Assembly: GCF_001027105.1 (NCBI RefSeq)
Contig: NZ_CP011526.1
Span: forward strand, 2,542,001 to 2,606,000
Reading direction: 5' to 3'
Source of the DNA: Staphylococcus aureus
Lineage (GTDB): Bacteria; Bacillota; Bacilli; Staphylococcales; Staphylococcaceae
Length of the DNA: 64,000 bases
A program made the position numbers and the translations under genes. The notes beneath the pieces are model-generated. The model was not told the origin of the DNA. It made no database searches and worked only from the letters and a program-made list of their open reading frames with translations. Shown here one piece after another: positions 39,906 through 52,343 of the stretch; positions within the stretch are counted from its first letter, which is position 1, and every line of letters begins with the position of its first letter.

Positions 39906-40901
39906 ATTTACTCGTAACCTAGTATCTCCAGTCTGCAATACATCTAATGTTGCATCTAATGCATCGACAATTAGATTTTTAACTGCAGCTTCAGTATAAA
40001 ACGCAATATGTGGTGTTAATATGACATCTTCCCTGTCAATCAACGATTCTAACAATGGATCGTTCAGTGTTTTGCCCCTTTGATCACTTGGGAAAAGTTT
40101 GCGTTCAAATTCATACGTATCAAGTGCTGCACCTTTAATCACACCATTGTCTAATGCGTCTAATAACGCCTTAGTATCTACTAAAGAACCTCTCGCACAA
40201 TTGACAAATACTGCGCCCTTTTTAAAATGTTTAAATAATTCAGCATTAAATAGATAATGATTATATTTCGTTGCAGGTACATGTAATGTCACGATATCAG
40301 CACCTTCAACCGCTTCCTCAATCGTATCTTTGTAATCGACATACGTTGCAATTTTAGCATTAGGAAACGGGTCGTATGCGACCACATCACTTTGATAACC
40401 ATTGGCAAATATATCGGCTACTACACGGCCAATTCGACCTGTACCAATAACAGCTACTTTTAAATCTTTAATGGATTTCGATAAAATAGTAGGTTCCCAT
40501 CTAAAATCATGCTCCCGCACTTTCGTTTGAATTTGATTAAAATGACGAACCACATTAATAGCCTGGTTCACAGCAAACTCCGCAATTGAATTCGGAGAGT
40601 ATGACGGCACATTTGACACAATAAAGTTATACTTGTTTGCTAACTCCAAATCATATGTATCAAATCCAGCACTACGTTGTGCGATTTGTTTAATACCTAG
40701 TTCATTTAATCGTTTATAAACATGCTCTGATAATGGTATTTGTTGTGATAGCGATAAGCCATCATAACCAGCGACACCTTCAACATTGTCATCAGTTAAT
40801 GCTTCTTTAGTAATATCTACCTCAACATGATGTTTCTCTGCCCACGCCTTGATATAAGGCATATCTTCATCACGTACACTCATGATTTTAATTTTTGTCA
40901 T
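39903..40901 (-). CDS. D-lactate dehydrogenase paralogue
   Basis: D-2-hydroxyacid dehydrogenase of 332 residues, close in plan to the gene at 1-788: both contain GIKQIAQR-AGFD, NVPSYSP and GTGRIG, and end in a TRL/LRVN-type tail. ARGSLVDTKALLDAL and the catalytic PHIAFYTEAA are present. The start is the ATG at 40901, behind AAGGGTGATG; a longer frame overlaps the upstream aminotransferase. That gene ends 22 bases before, so the two are co-transcribed. The substrate may be pyruvate or another 2-oxo acid delivered by the aminotransferase. Confidence 0.92.
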   Translation of the reverse strand: MTKIKIMSVRDEDMPYIKAWAEKHHVEVDITKEALTDDNVEGVAGYDGLSLSQQIPLSEHVYKRLNELGIKQIAQRSAGFDTYDLELANKYNFIVSNVPSYSPNSIAEFAVNQAINVVRHFNQIQTKVREHDFRWEPTILSKSIKDLKVAVIGTGRIGRVVADIFANGYQSDVVAYDPFPNAKIATYVDYKDTIEEAVEGADIVTLHVPATKYNHYLFNAELFKHFKKGAVFVNCARGSLVDTKALLDALDNGVIKGAALDTYEFERKLFPSDQRGKTLNDPLLESLIDREDVILTPHIAFYTEAAVKNLIVDALDATLDVLQTGDTRLRVN

Positions 40902-40923
40902 TTTAACATCACCCTTAACTTTA

Positions 40924-42078
40924 TTATTCATATAAATATGCTAGTTCTGTTAATCTTATTGCAGCTTCGTCTAATTTCTGGTCATCTAACGCCAATGAAA
41001 TTCTCACATAACGATTACCATTCTCTCCAAATGGTTTCCCTGGAGCAACAAGTATTGACTTCTCTTGCACTAAAAATTGCTCAAATTGCTCGCTGTCATA
41101 ACCAGGCGGTGTTTCCAACCATACATATATGCCACCTTTAGCATGAACAAATGGCAAATCAGCTTTTGCAAGCATGGCTTCGAATCGGTCACGACGTGTT
41201 TTAAATACATTGCTTTGTTCTTCTAAAAAATCATCATAATGATTCAAAGCATATATTGCGGCATCTTGTAATGCACCAAACATCCCAGCATTTGTGTGCG
41301 TTTGGTACTTTTTCAAAGCTTGAATCATATCTTTATTACCAACTGCAAAACCGACTCTAAAACCTGACATGTTATAACCTTTAGACAAGGAATAAATTTC
41401 AATCGCAACATCTTTCCCATTTTCCGAAGCAAGTATACTAGGATTTTTAGCGTCGAAACCGAAAGCACCATAAGCAAAATCATGCACGATTTTAGTGTCT
41501 GTACCTTTAAATTTAGCTATCGCTTCATCAAAAACTTCTTTCGTAGCTGTCGATCCAGTTGGATTATTTGGATACGTTAAATAAATGAGTTTTGTTTTAT
41601 CTATTATTTGTGAATCAACTTTGGACCAATCTGGCAAATAATGTGGCGGTTCTAAATTAAGCGGGACTGGCTTGCCATCAGCTAAAAGTACACCTGCTAA
41701 ATAATCCGTGTAGCCTGGATCAGGTAGTAATACATAGTCTCCTGGATTGATAACACATGTTGGTACTGCCACTAATCCATTTTTTGTACCATATAAAATG
41801 CATACTTCATCTTCTTTATCTAACGTCACATTATATTGTCTTTGATAAAAATCTACAATAGCTTGCTTGAACGCTTCTTTACCATGAAAAGCACCATATT
41901 TTTGATTTTCAGGAATAGTTAGTGCTTTTTGAAAATGATCAATAATACCTTGTGGCGTGGGCCCATCAGGGATTCCAACTGCCATATTAATTAATGGCAA
42001 TGGTCCATGTTCGATTTTACGTCCCATCGTTTTCCCGAAATAACTATCAGGGATATTTGCTAATTTGTTAGAGATCAT
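40924..42078 (-). CDS. Class I/II PLP-dependent aminotransferase
   Basis: Fold-type I aminotransferase of 384 residues. The PLP lysine is in IYSLSKGYNMSGFRVGF near residue 232, and TYPNNPTGSTATKEVF holds the conserved asparagine. C-terminal RISLALDD binds the carboxylate through the arginine. The ATG at 42078 follows GAGGAGGAATTTG. It lies directly upstream of the D-hydroxyacid dehydrogenase. Together they could convert an amino acid to a 2-hydroxy acid through the 2-oxo acid; this pathway is inferred. The family includes DapL- and PatA-like enzymes. Confidence 0.88.
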   Translation of the reverse strand: MISNKLANIPDSYFGKTMGRKIEHGPLPLINMAVGIPDGPTPQGIIDHFQKALTIPENQKYGAFHGKEAFKQAIVDFYQRQYNVTLDKEDEVCILYGTKNGLVAVPTCVINPGDYVLLPDPGYTDYLAGVLLADGKPVPLNLEPPHYLPDWSKVDSQIIDKTKLIYLTYPNNPTGSTATKEVFDEAIAKFKGTDTKIVHDFAYGAFGFDAKNPSILASENGKDVAIEIYSLSKGYNMSGFRVGFAVGNKDMIQALKKYQTHTNAGMFGALQDAAIYALNHYDDFLEEQSNVFKTRRDRFEAMLAKADLPFVHAKGGIYVWLETPPGYDSEQFEQFLVQEKSILVAPGKPFGENGNRYVRISLALDDQKLDEAAIRLTELAYLYE

Positions 42079-42504
42079 CAAATTCCTCCTCTATCATTAA
42101 ACATAGCCTGGGCGACTATCATAATCCTAACAACTTGTATCACTCTCATTTAGATGGTTACAATGACATCGCCATTCACCGTTATGTTCAACAGAACTTA
42201 TGACACACGTTGTATTGAATGAATTTATTTTCATTTTAGGTAGGTATAATATTATTGTCAATATTAGGAATTTTCAGATTAATATGCACTCAATCGTTAT
42301 GATTTAACTGTCATGCATATCCGCATGCGCAACCAGTTAGATATGCTTATATAAAGTATAACGCCCATCAAGGTACGTATTCAAACGTGAACCTTAACAG
42401 GCGTCATTCATTGTTAAATAAAACTTCTTAAGCACATACTTATTTCACTATGCCTTTTACGTTCCCCTTATACTTTTCTCACATCTTTCTCTTAGACTAC
42501 TCCC
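42079..42504. other. Intergenic region between the aminotransferase and crtN
   Basis: About 425 bases. A hairpin (ACGCC with GGCGT, and AAGGT with ACCTT inside, 42361-42404) probably ends the crt operon; its T run is weak. The rest is AT-rich and should hold the aminotransferase promoter. No ORF was supported. Confidence 0.5.
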
Positions 42505-44013
42505 TTATACGCCCCGCTCAATATCTTTAATCATTTCATCTACAGTTATTTTCGCACTCGTTAAGACAATAGGAACGCCTGCACCTGGATGCGTACTTGC
42601 ACCTGCAAAATATAAATCTTTATAATCTCGCGATACATTTTGTGGACGATAATAATTACTTTGCGCTAAAGTTGGCATTAAACCGAATGCCGAACCAAAT
42701 TTCGCATGATACGTTTGCTCAAAATCATTTGGCGTAAAGATTGTTTCTGAAACAATATGCGATTTTATATCTTCAAATACTTCAATCGTTGCTAATTTAC
42801 GATAAATAATTTCCTTTATTTGTTGCGTCAAAGCTTCATCTGACCAATCGATTCCGCTACCTGTTTTAAGTTCCGGCGTCGGCATTAGCACATAAATACC
42901 AGTTTTGCCTTCTGGCGCAAGTGATTTATCAGCGACCGCTGGTACATACACATAAATAGAAGGATCATATGATAAACGTCCCTCAAATATTTCTTCAATA
43001 TTGCCTCTAAAGTCATCTGAAAAAATAACATTATGAAGTCTCACTTGATCTGTCACATCAATATCTATACCGATATACATTAAAAATGCTGAACAAGAGT
43101 AATCTAAGTCTGCAATTTTATGTGGTGGATACTTTTTAATAGGTGCAAAATCTGGCATTAATGATTCCGCAACACTAGGGAAATCAGCCGTACATAAAAT
43201 TTTATCAAATTTTCTTATGTCACCATTCACTTTTATCGCATCGGCCCGTTTGAATTTAGGATCAATAATAATTTGCTCAATTTCAGCATTTAGTTCAATA
43301 TTAACGCCTAAGTCTTTATTTAATTGCGCTAGCCCTTGAGCCATGCCATACATACCGCCTTTAATAAAATGCACACCAAACATCATTTCAATCATAGGAA
43401 TAATTGAATATAGTGACGGGCCTCGTTTTGGATCAATTCCTATGTATAACGTTTGAAACGCTAAAAGCTTTTGTATCTTTTCGTTATCAATATAATGTTC
43501 AATTAGCTGATCTGCATGATTTAACGTTTTTAACTTAGCACCTTGCACAAGTGACGTCATATTATAAAAGTCACTCGGTTTGCGATACGTTCTTTCTAAG
43601 AAATAGCGACGTGCAATTTCATATTTTTTATAAACATCCGTTAAAAAGGACATAAAACCATGCGTTGAACCAGGTTCTATACTTTCTAGCATTTGCTGTA
43701 ATTCAGCTAAATCTGTAGGCACCGTTATACGATCATCGTGGTCAAAATACACATCGTAAATATAACGTAATTGTCTCAATTCAATATAATCTTCATAATT
43801 TTTACCACACGCTGTAAAAACATCTTTATAAACATCTGGCATCATGACAATTGTGGGACCCATATCAAATGTAAAGCCGTCTTTCTTTAATTGATTCATA
43901 CGCCCGCCTACATTATTATTTTTTTCAAATATCGTCACTTCATGACCTTGAGAAGCAATACGGGCTGCCGCTGCTAATCCTGTGACACCTGCACCAATTA
44001 CTGCAATCTTCAT
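42505..44013 (-). CDS. crtN: Dehydrosqualene desaturase CrtN
   Basis: FAD-dependent desaturase of 502 residues that converts dehydrosqualene (4,4'-diapophytoene) to 4,4'-diaponeurosporene, the second step of staphyloxanthin synthesis. The N-terminal dinucleotide motif is GAGVTGLAAAARIASQGHEV, and the C-terminal carotenoid-desaturase block is YFAGASTHPGAGVP. CrtN and CrtP are homologous. Last gene of crtOPQMN, 11 bases after crtM. Confidence 0.98.
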   Translation of the reverse strand: MKIAVIGAGVTGLAAAARIASQGHEVTIFEKNNNVGGRMNQLKKDGFTFDMGPTIVMMPDVYKDVFTACGKNYEDYIELRQLRYIYDVYFDHDDRITVPTDLAELQQMLESIEPGSTHGFMSFLTDVYKKYEIARRYFLERTYRKPSDFYNMTSLVQGAKLKTLNHADQLIEHYIDNEKIQKLLAFQTLYIGIDPKRGPSLYSIIPMIEMMFGVHFIKGGMYGMAQGLAQLNKDLGVNIELNAEIEQIIIDPKFKRADAIKVNGDIRKFDKILCTADFPSVAESLMPDFAPIKKYPPHKIADLDYSCSAFLMYIGIDIDVTDQVRLHNVIFSDDFRGNIEEIFEGRLSYDPSIYVYVPAVADKSLAPEGKTGIYVLMPTPELKTGSGIDWSDEALTQQIKEIIYRKLATIEVFEDIKSHIVSETIFTPNDFEQTYHAKFGSAFGLMPTLAQSNYYRPQNVSRDYKDLYFAGASTHPGAGVPIVLTSAKITVDEMIKDIERGV

Positions 44014-44024
44014 TATTCAACCAC

Positions 44025-44924
<900 letters not shown>

Positions 44925-46052
44925 TTATTGTTCTTTAGATATAGAATATTGACGACCTTTCCATTCAACTACACCATAACGATGCGTTTGTTTCCAAGAT
45001 TGGATGAAAATTTTAGTAAAAAACATAAATAACAATGGATGACATACCATTAATAAATTAGAAAATTGGCCGACCCTTCGATGCAGATAAATAAATTGTG
45101 TAGTATAGCTCAAGTAAAGTGCTACCATTTTTCTTACAGACATTTGGCGATATTTTAAACTAAGACATAGCCCTAAAATACTCGCTATAGAACCAAACAA
45201 CCACAACACAATTGCTGTCATGATCTTAGGCTTTGTGCCACCTGCCCCAGTTGACAAATGCTTTGTCCATCCTTCTTGTAATGACTGAAATCCTTCTTGA
45301 TACATGCGAAATGCAACAAATGGAAACCCTTCATAAACTGTTACGGGCAATGATTGTGAAGTATATGCACTTCCTAAAGCAAATCCTTCAATAATATGAC
45401 GGTTTGCACTTTTATGACCTCCAGTTGCATAATAATCTTCTTTATTTGTTAATGTCACCGGTCCAAATGCATGCTGGTTAGTCCGACCGTCGTCTAAGGT
45501 AGAAAATACATTCATACCAACGACTGTCATTAAATTAAATATCGCTGAAAACCCTTCGTAGAAACGCTTTGTTATATGATAAGGCTGTACGCTTAACAAT
45601 CCTTTTTCACCTTGTAATTGATACTGATTAATCAACGTTTCAACAGCATCTTTCCTTAAGAAAGTTACATCAGCATCTACAAAGGCAATGCGATTCGTAC
45701 ATGCATGCGTCACACCTTGATAACAAGCATGTGATTTCCCATACCATTTGCCGTCAGTATCATCAACAACATCTACTACAGTCGCACCATATGAACGTGC
45801 TACACGTGCTGTTTCATCTGTCGATCCGTCATTCATAACAATGACATCTACTGGAACTTGCTGTTGTATTATCGAATGTAGTAAATGACCTATTCTTTTT
45901 TCTTCGTTTCTAGCCGGAATAATAATTGTTAATGCTTTATGATTGAAGTTCAGCGTTTTCGCCTTTAGCTGATGTCTACGATTAAATATCAATGCACCAC
46001 ACGCCATAGACATGGTCACTATTACTGTTAATATTCGTGATAACCATTTCAT
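44925..46052 (-). CDS. crtQ: Glycosyltransferase CrtQ
   Basis: GT2-type glycosyltransferase of 375 residues that esterifies glucose to the carotenoid acid 4,4'-diaponeurosporenoate. The family motifs are [14 protein letters not shown] and [13 protein letters not shown], with membrane helices at the N-terminus and the C-terminus (about 270-350). The ATG at 46052 lies five bases after the crtP stop. Third gene of the operon. Confidence 0.96.
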
Positions 46053-46057
46053 AGATA

Positions 46058-47551
46058 TCACTTCCTATTCTTCGCTTCTCGCGCGTTTATTTTGTCTGCG
46101 ACTTGTTGCCCACTTAATGTAACCATTGGCATGCCACCACCAGGATTTACTGATCCACCTACAAAGTACAAGTTTTCAAAATACTGACTTTCTTTAGGAA
46201 ATTTAAATCCTTTGTTTTTCTTTTTATCTGCTACAACACCATATATTGCACCACGATTAGAACGATAATTTTTTTCAATATCCTCCGGTGTCCAAACATC
46301 TTCATAAATAATGTGTTTTCTTAAATCAGTAAGTCCCATTTTTTCTAATTTATCCAAAATTTTATCCCTAAACTTCGCATAATCTTCAGTGGTAAAAGGC
46401 TGATCTTGAATATATGGAATATGTGGTAAGACTTTGATATTTTCATAACCTACTGGCGCTTGTGTGTGATCAGTTTTATTCGTATTTACTAGATAAATGG
46501 TCGGATCATCTGGCAATACCTTTTCATGAAAAACTTGTTGATAATTGAGATAAGCATTTTCCGTAAAAAAGAAATTATGATGTGCTAATTGCGGGTATTG
46601 GCAAGCAACACCTAAATGCATCACATATCCTGAGCTTGCCGGCTCAAATTCCCTCTCTAATTTGTTTAATCGTTGAGTATCAAGGTGAATTAAATATTTA
46701 TAAGTAGGTATGACTTCCATATTTGAAATAATATAATCTGCCTTTACAAACTCACCTGTATCTAATCTGACACCCGTCACACGTCTTTGATATGTTTTAA
46801 TATTGTCCACACGTGCACCTGTATGAATTGTGACACCTTCTTCACGCGCTAGCTTTTCCAAGGCATTGGCTAAATGATGGATTCCACCTTCTACATACCA
46901 AAGGCCTTGCTCTTGTTGCATATGGAATAACATAGATAATACAGCTGGCGCATCGTATGATGAAGAACCTACATATTTGATAAAATAGCCTAACATTTGT
47001 CGCAAGTATGGATTCGAGATACGCTTGTCTATGGCCTGTTGCATAGTATGTACATAATCATAATTAATAAGAGCATTTAATGGCCCATGAAATTTAATAA
47101 TTTGAGATAGTGTATCTAAACCATAGTTGAAATACCCTTTTTCAGTAATACGATCGATTCGTCTTGTATAATTCAAATAATTTTGCAGTTCCTCTATATC
47201 CTGTTTCGACAATATCGCATTATGCTGACCTGTTTCTTTAATACCTTCATACAAATCGATAGTCGTTCCATCTGGAAAAAAGCTACGCCATTGATGTGGC
47301 AATCGCTTGATTGTAACGTAGTCTGACATTTGCTTCTTGCTATATTCGAATAATTTTTCAAAAATATAAGGCATCGTTAAAATAGATGGACCTAAATCAA
47401 AGCCAAAGCCATCTGATTCATGACGATTCACTTTGCCTCCTATATGATTATTTTGTTCATATAATGAGACCGAATAGCCACTTTGTGCCATTCGAATTGC
47501 TGCAGAAATCCCACCTAAGCCACCACCAATAACGATGATATGTTTAGTCAT
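46058..47551 (-). CDS. crtP: Diaponeurosporene oxidase CrtP
   Basis: FAD-dependent oxidase of 497 residues that oxidises the terminal methyl of diaponeurosporene to the aldehyde. The N-terminal motif is [20 protein letters not shown] and the C-terminal block is [16 protein letters not shown], closely related to CrtN. The start at 47551 overlaps the crtO stop by eight bases, a sign of coupling. The aldehyde dehydrogenase that completes the acid (aldH) is not in this window. Confidence 0.97.
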
Positions 47552-48041
47552 GACGTTCACCTCTTCGTTTTAATATGCGTAGTAACTGCGTTAATCTCGG
47601 TCGATTATAGCGTTGCACAATAATGATTGGAACATTAGCTATCATTGCATAGAAAATATTTATATACTTTACTAAACGAGGGCCTTTATTGAATATGATG
47701 ACTGGAAGTATCGATATCCAATGAATCAACTCTGCCCTCTTTGTCTCTATAATCATTTTTTCAATTTCATCAGTATTGATTGTCATTAAATGACGCTGAT
47801 CATATATATTTTGATTAAGCTGATGACCATCTAAAATCTTATGTTTCCATTTTCTTACGTAAAACCATTTGTTCCAAAATTTTCCATGCTTCTCAAAGTT
47901 AAATGATTTAAATATTATGTACTTCTGACGAAAATACTTATCAGGAATTCTTGTACCTAAATTTGCTATATTTAGTTGAACAATTAACCAATACATACTA
48001 CAAAAAAATGCTGTTTTAATATATTTTTTCATGGTTTTCAT
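47544..48041 (-). CDS. crtO: Acyltransferase CrtO
   Basis: Membrane-associated acyltransferase of 165 residues that adds a C15 fatty acid to the glucose of glycosyl-diaponeurosporenoate and so completes staphyloxanthin. It has an N-terminal helix ([19 protein letters not shown]) and a second hydrophobic region near residues 105-140. The pattern [19 protein letters not shown] is characteristic. First gene of the operon, behind a sigma-B type promoter. Confidence 0.96.
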   Translation of the reverse strand: MKTMKKYIKTAFFCSMYWLIVQLNIANLGTRIPDKYFRQKYIIFKSFNFEKHGKFWNKWFYVRKWKHKILDGHQLNQNIYDQRHLMTINTDEIEKMIIETKRAELIHWISILPVIIFNKGPRLVKYINIFYAMIANVPIIIVQRYNRPRLTQLLRILKRRGERHD

Positions 48042-48099
48042 CTAAATTGAATCACTCTCAATCATACTGACATAGTATAAATTATCACTTTATTACTTA

Positions 48100-48124
48100 G
48101 TTCCCTAAAGATCAGTGAATAAAC
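48100..48124 (-). promoter_or_regulatory. Sigma-B type promoter of crtOPQMN
   Basis: On the minus strand GTTTAT, 13 bases, GGGAAC fits the staphylococcal sigma-B pattern (GTTTAA, 12-15 bases, GGGTAT) about 60 bases before crtO. The crt operon is known to depend on sigma-B. Confidence 0.7.
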
Positions 48125-48148
48125 CGCTCTCATTTATATTTATATAAA

Positions 48149-48190
48149 ACAAAAACGCCAATACTCTCATGTTAGAGAATATTGACGTCA
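48149..48190 (-). terminator. Terminator of ssaA1
   Basis: GACGTCAATATTCTCT pairs with AGAGTATTGGCGT on the minus strand, followed by TTTTTG. It lies just after the ssaA1 stop. Confidence 0.85.
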
Positions 48191-48206
48191 TTTGATTTAC
48201 ATTTGA

Positions 48207-48974
48207 TTAATGAATGAAATTATATGAACCTGCTTGGTTTGCTGAAATTGTACGAGACGTAACCACACCAGCACCATGTCCATAGTTCATTTCTGAAACA
48301 CGAACAGAACCGTTGCTGTTAACGCCTTCAACGTAAGCAACATGACCGTAATAGCCTTGTGTTGTTTGCATGATAGCACCAACTTTTGGTGTATTGTTCA
48401 CTGTATAGCCAGATGATGCAGCTGCGTTAGCCCAATTACTTGCGTTACCCCATGTTGAACCAATTTTCCCACCAACACGATCAAATACATAATAAGTACA
48501 TTGTCCTGAAGTATATAAGTTACTTCCTGATGCATAACCATTAGAAATTGAACGACCATTTGAAGATGGCGCTGCAGTTGTAGTCACATGAACATTATTA
48601 CTTGTTGTGCTATAACTTGCACCTGAACCACCAGTATAATAGTTATTTGTTGCTGTTTGACTATTGTTTGTATAGTTATTGTATTGATATGAATGATTAT
48701 AGTAGTTATTGTAAGATGCATTGTTATAACTATAAGTATTGTAGTTGTTGTAGTAGTATGTGTTGTTTTGCGTTAATTGACTTGGATTCCAATTTCCTGT
48801 CCAAGTGTAATGATAATTACCTTGTGCATCAATTGTATACGTATAGCTGTATGATTGAGCGTCATTAGAATTATATCCATTGTTATTTTGTTCTGCGGCT
48901 TGTGCATCATGTCCTGCAAATGCGATAGTGGCAAGTCCTGCTGTAGCGATTGTAGCTGTAACGATTTTTTTCAT
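48207..48974 (-). CDS. ssaA1: Secretory antigen SsaA1, CHAP amidase
   Basis: Secreted cell-wall hydrolase of 255 residues. A signal peptide ends near [12 protein letters not shown]; then comes an Asn/Tyr/Ser-rich low-complexity region (about residues 30-140, many NNYNT and YNNY runs) and a C-terminal CHAP domain with the catalytic cysteine in [12 protein letters not shown] and the histidine in [29 protein letters not shown] is typical of SsaA. The start is the ATG at 48974 behind GGGAGGATA; the frame extends six codons upstream. A WalR box lies about 166 bases upstream. Confidence 0.95.
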
Positions 48975-49139
48975 AATTAAATATCCTCCCAATAATCAAA
49001 ACACTCTATACATATAGTCATTAGCGACTCAATTATTTTAAATTTTATATTTTTTATTTTTTTAGTATGCAAACAATTATAACTTTTATAGTTTTGCGAC
49101 AAAACAAACTATAACAGAGATTAGGTGTCTTGCGGGCTT

Positions 49140-49156
49140 TGTTATCATAATGTAAT
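49140..49156. promoter_or_regulatory. WalR box upstream of ssaA1
   Basis: TGTTAT-CATAA-TGTAAT fits TGTWAH-N5-TGTWAH without mismatch. It lies upstream of ssaA1, in keeping with WalKR control of autolysins. Confidence 0.75.
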
Positions 49157-49240
49157 CTGTTCCTAATAAAGCTTCATTGAATGTAATATACCAATTAGAA
49201 TGTTTACAACACTTTTTCTGCACCGTTACTATGGGATTTG

Positions 49241-49330
49241 AAAATAAAAAAGCACTAAACTTTTAATGAAATACATCATTTTTGATAATAAATATCAGAA
49301 GTAATGTAATATTTCAAAAGTTTAGTGCAT
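49241..49330 (-). terminator. Terminator of oatA
   Basis: GCACTAAACTTTT pairs over a long loop with AAAAGTTTAGTGC; on the minus strand a TTTTTTATTTT run follows. Located just after the oatA stop. Confidence 0.8.
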
Positions 49331-49334
49331 CAAA

Positions 49335-51146
49335 TTATTTCTTATTTGTAGCATGTGTTTCCATCGTTTTTACAATCAAATCAGTCAGCGCTTTACTACC
49401 TGCATATTCTAAGTGAATACCGTCATATGCAAAGTATTCCGGATGACCTGCAGAAGCTTTATACCAATCGACTAGATGTACATTAGAGCGCTTTTCAGCT
49501 GCCTCATAAATTAATTTATTTATTCTACCTTCATAATCTCTAGGTACTCTAATAGAAACTAAATATATGTCTGCTTTTCCAAAACTATCCAATAGTTCAT
49601 TTAATTGATCTTTCGTAAATGCCCCATTTGTACCAAGCTCTACTACAACTTTTTGACCTTTTTTAGCATAGTCTTTATATTGCGATTTCACAATTGGTGT
49701 AGCATCAACGAGTTGCCGTCCAACTTTACCATCAATTTGTGCATTTGGTATTTTCTTAGTAAAGACATTACCAATATCCACCATGACCGAGTCACCAATT
49801 AATAGTGGTGATGACTTTTTAATATCCTCTTTGCTATTCGCTGTCTGCTTATCCTCTTGCTTATCTTTTTTAACGACTTTTTTCTTCGTTGTTTTAAATT
49901 CCGTCTTCTTCTCTTTCTTCTCGGCTTCATGTTGTTTGCCAAGTGCATCAAACTGTCCACTGAGCACAACGATAGACGGAACCAATAATAGGATAACTAA
50001 CACTGTTCTAGCAAATTGCCCCTTCTTTTTAGGTAAAAATGCAAAAGCTTTAAATCCTTTTTTACGTATAGGTGTTTCAATAAAGCGATACGAAATTTCA
50101 GCCATTAACGCTGTTAACAAAATTTCTATAATATAAACGTATACCGGTATTTGTCCTTGTACGTAATAACTGTTCACAAAAACAATGATAGGATAATGCC
50201 ATAAGTATAAGCTATATGATCGTTTACCTATAATTAGTAAAGGTTTCATACTTAAAAATTTAGCAAATAAACTAGAAGGATGTACCGCAATTGCAATAAT
50301 GAATAAAGTTGCAAATGATATAATGTAAAATCCTCCATTATAGATCCATTGATCTTGGTCTCCAACTATAAAGAACAAAGTCATTAGAACCGCAAAACCA
50401 GATATCCCTATAATATCTAATGATACGACAATCTTTTTAGAAATATCTTTTTTCAAAGCAAACGGAGGCCAAATAAATGCTAATATACAACCAAGCAATA
50501 AAGTTTGCAGTCGTGTATCTGTCCCAAAATACACACGTGAATTATCTCCAGTGATGAAATGAATCACTATCATAAGTCCTAAAGAAATCAACGATACAAT
50601 AAATAGCGTTTGAATAATATTTCTCGGTTTAAATCTATGTAATAAGAACGTGATAACCAATGGGAAAAGCAAGTAAAATTGTTCTTCAATGGCTAAAGAC
50701 CATAAATGTTTGAGTGGTTCAATAGCAAATTGGTTAAAATAATCTACATTCTGTGAAATGTACCACCAGTTTGAAACATAGAATATAGCTGCAATAGCAT
50801 CTCGTTTCATTTGTATAATCAATTCCGGTTTAAATATCAGTGTGAACGTAAGCACGACACAGATTAAAAATAACACTGCCGGAATGAGTCGTTTCAATCG
50901 TCGCTTCCAAAACTCTAGCAAATCGATTTTTTGCGTCCGATAATACTCACTTATCAACAAACTTGTTATTAAATAACCTGAAATAACGAAGAATGTATCT
51001 ACTCCTAAAAAGCCCCCACTTAACCATTGTGCATTCAAGTGATAAATAATGATTCCTATAACTGCGAATGCCCTCAATCCATCTAATCCAGGTAAGTATC
51101 GCGGGGAATACATTTTTTCTAAACGTTTAAAGTCTTTTGTATCCAT
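49335..51146 (-). CDS. oatA: Peptidoglycan O-acetyltransferase OatA
   Basis: Bifunctional membrane enzyme of 603 residues that O-acetylates C6 of N-acetylmuramic acid and makes the wall lysozyme-resistant. The N-terminal acyltransferase-3 domain (about residues 15-390, around eleven helices) has [20 protein letters not shown] and [17 protein letters not shown]. After a Lys-rich linker the extracellular SGNH domain follows: the serine in [15 protein letters not shown] in VELGTNGAF and the DxxH of [13 protein letters not shown] at 51146. Confidence 0.97.
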
Positions 51147-51657
51147 GTTAATAAACGCCCCATTTATTTTTCTCTATTTTGTAGCATATCACAATATTTT
51201 TGAAAATAAAATATTGCACTGATTTTCATTAATTGATTTAACCCTTAATTAAGATAGTTTTAAATTTTTTATTAAGTAGAAAACAATTATTACAGTTGAT
51301 TTCATTACTGCAAACCACATATAAATTTGTCGATTTTACTACATAACATAGATTATCATAGATTCTTGAATTTTTAGCAAAATAACTGTTATTTTCATTA
51401 TATTTTTACAAAAAAAGGTTCGTTTTATATTTTATGCATCTTACTGTAACAGAATCATTAAGATATGCTATTCGAATATACTTTTTCAAAATTTATATAA
51501 TGAATAAATTAACATGTATTGAAAAAAAAGCGAAATGCAGCCTATCCTCTAATGTAAACCAAACGATATATCTCGTCAGACTTTATATTTAAACGCTATG
51601 TGTCACTTTTAAAATGAATATTACTAAGATTGTCATATCAATTATTATTGCATCGAA
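51147..51657. other. AT-rich intergenic region
   Basis: About 510 bases upstream of oatA and downstream of the GNAT gene. It must carry the oatA promoter on the minus strand. No supported ORF, strong terminator or repeat was seen. Confidence 0.5.
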
Positions 51658-52146
51658 TTAATCTTTTAAATTTCTGTAATAAAACCTATTATCTACATCT
51701 AATTTAGGAAAACTACTTGGTAAATCTCCTCGCTTAATTTCACGGAAGTCATTATTAGAATAAAAATACTGTGCACTAATAAATTTATCAATTGTTCCTA
51801 AATAAATACCATCGATATTTTGTTCTTTACATGTCATTATAACTTTATCTAAAAGTTTTTTACCTATTTTTAAATTCCTATAACCTTTATCAACAAACAT
51901 TTTTTTAAGTGCAGACATATTATTATCTAGTCTAATCAAACCTATAGTACCAACAATATTTTGATGATTGTTTATTGCAAGCCAAAATTGCCCTCCATTA
52001 TTCAAATAGTTATGTTCGATGTTCTCCAAATCAGGTTGATCATCTCTATCAATTTTTATATTAAATTCATTTTTTTGAATCGATAAAATAAACTCGATTA
52101 GCTCTTCCTTATAAGACCTATTATATTCAATTATGTTTATAGCCAT
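51658..52146 (-). CDS. GNAT N-acetyltransferase
   Basis: GNAT-fold acetyltransferase of 162 residues of unknown substrate. The acetyl-CoA loop is in MFVDKGYRNLKIGKKLLDKV near residue 90, and the C-terminal AQYFYSNNDFREIKR pattern is typical. The ATG at 52146 is six bases after AAGGAG; a longer frame exists but lacks a better site. It lies alone between oatA and isaA. It is lower in GC than the neighbouring enzyme genes, which could suggest an acquired gene, though this was judged only by eye. Confidence 0.8.
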   Translation of the reverse strand: MAINIIEYNRSYKEELIEFILSIQKNEFNIKIDRDDQPDLENIEHNYLNNGGQFWLAINNHQNIVGTIGLIRLDNNMSALKKMFVDKGYRNLKIGKKLLDKVIMTCKEQNIDGIYLGTIDKFISAQYFYSNNDFREIKRGDLPSSFPKLDVDNRFYYRNLKD

Positions 52147-52343
52147 TTTTATCTCCTTTTTCATTTAATTTAATTATAAAATGTGCGTTTAGTTTGTATC
52201 TAGTGTACTCAGTACAGCCTCAAATGAAGTTTCATTCCACTTGGCACTTAATAAAGACAAGTATTTTAGCAGTAATACAATAAAGTCCAATAAATTTCCC
52301 TAACTTCAATATCCACTTTTTAAAAAATGTATTTTTAATTAAT

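Noticed and set aside
48602-48868. Cys/Tyr-rich plus-strand frame opposite ssaA1
   Set aside because: A shadow of the Asn/Tyr-rich repeat region of SsaA1.
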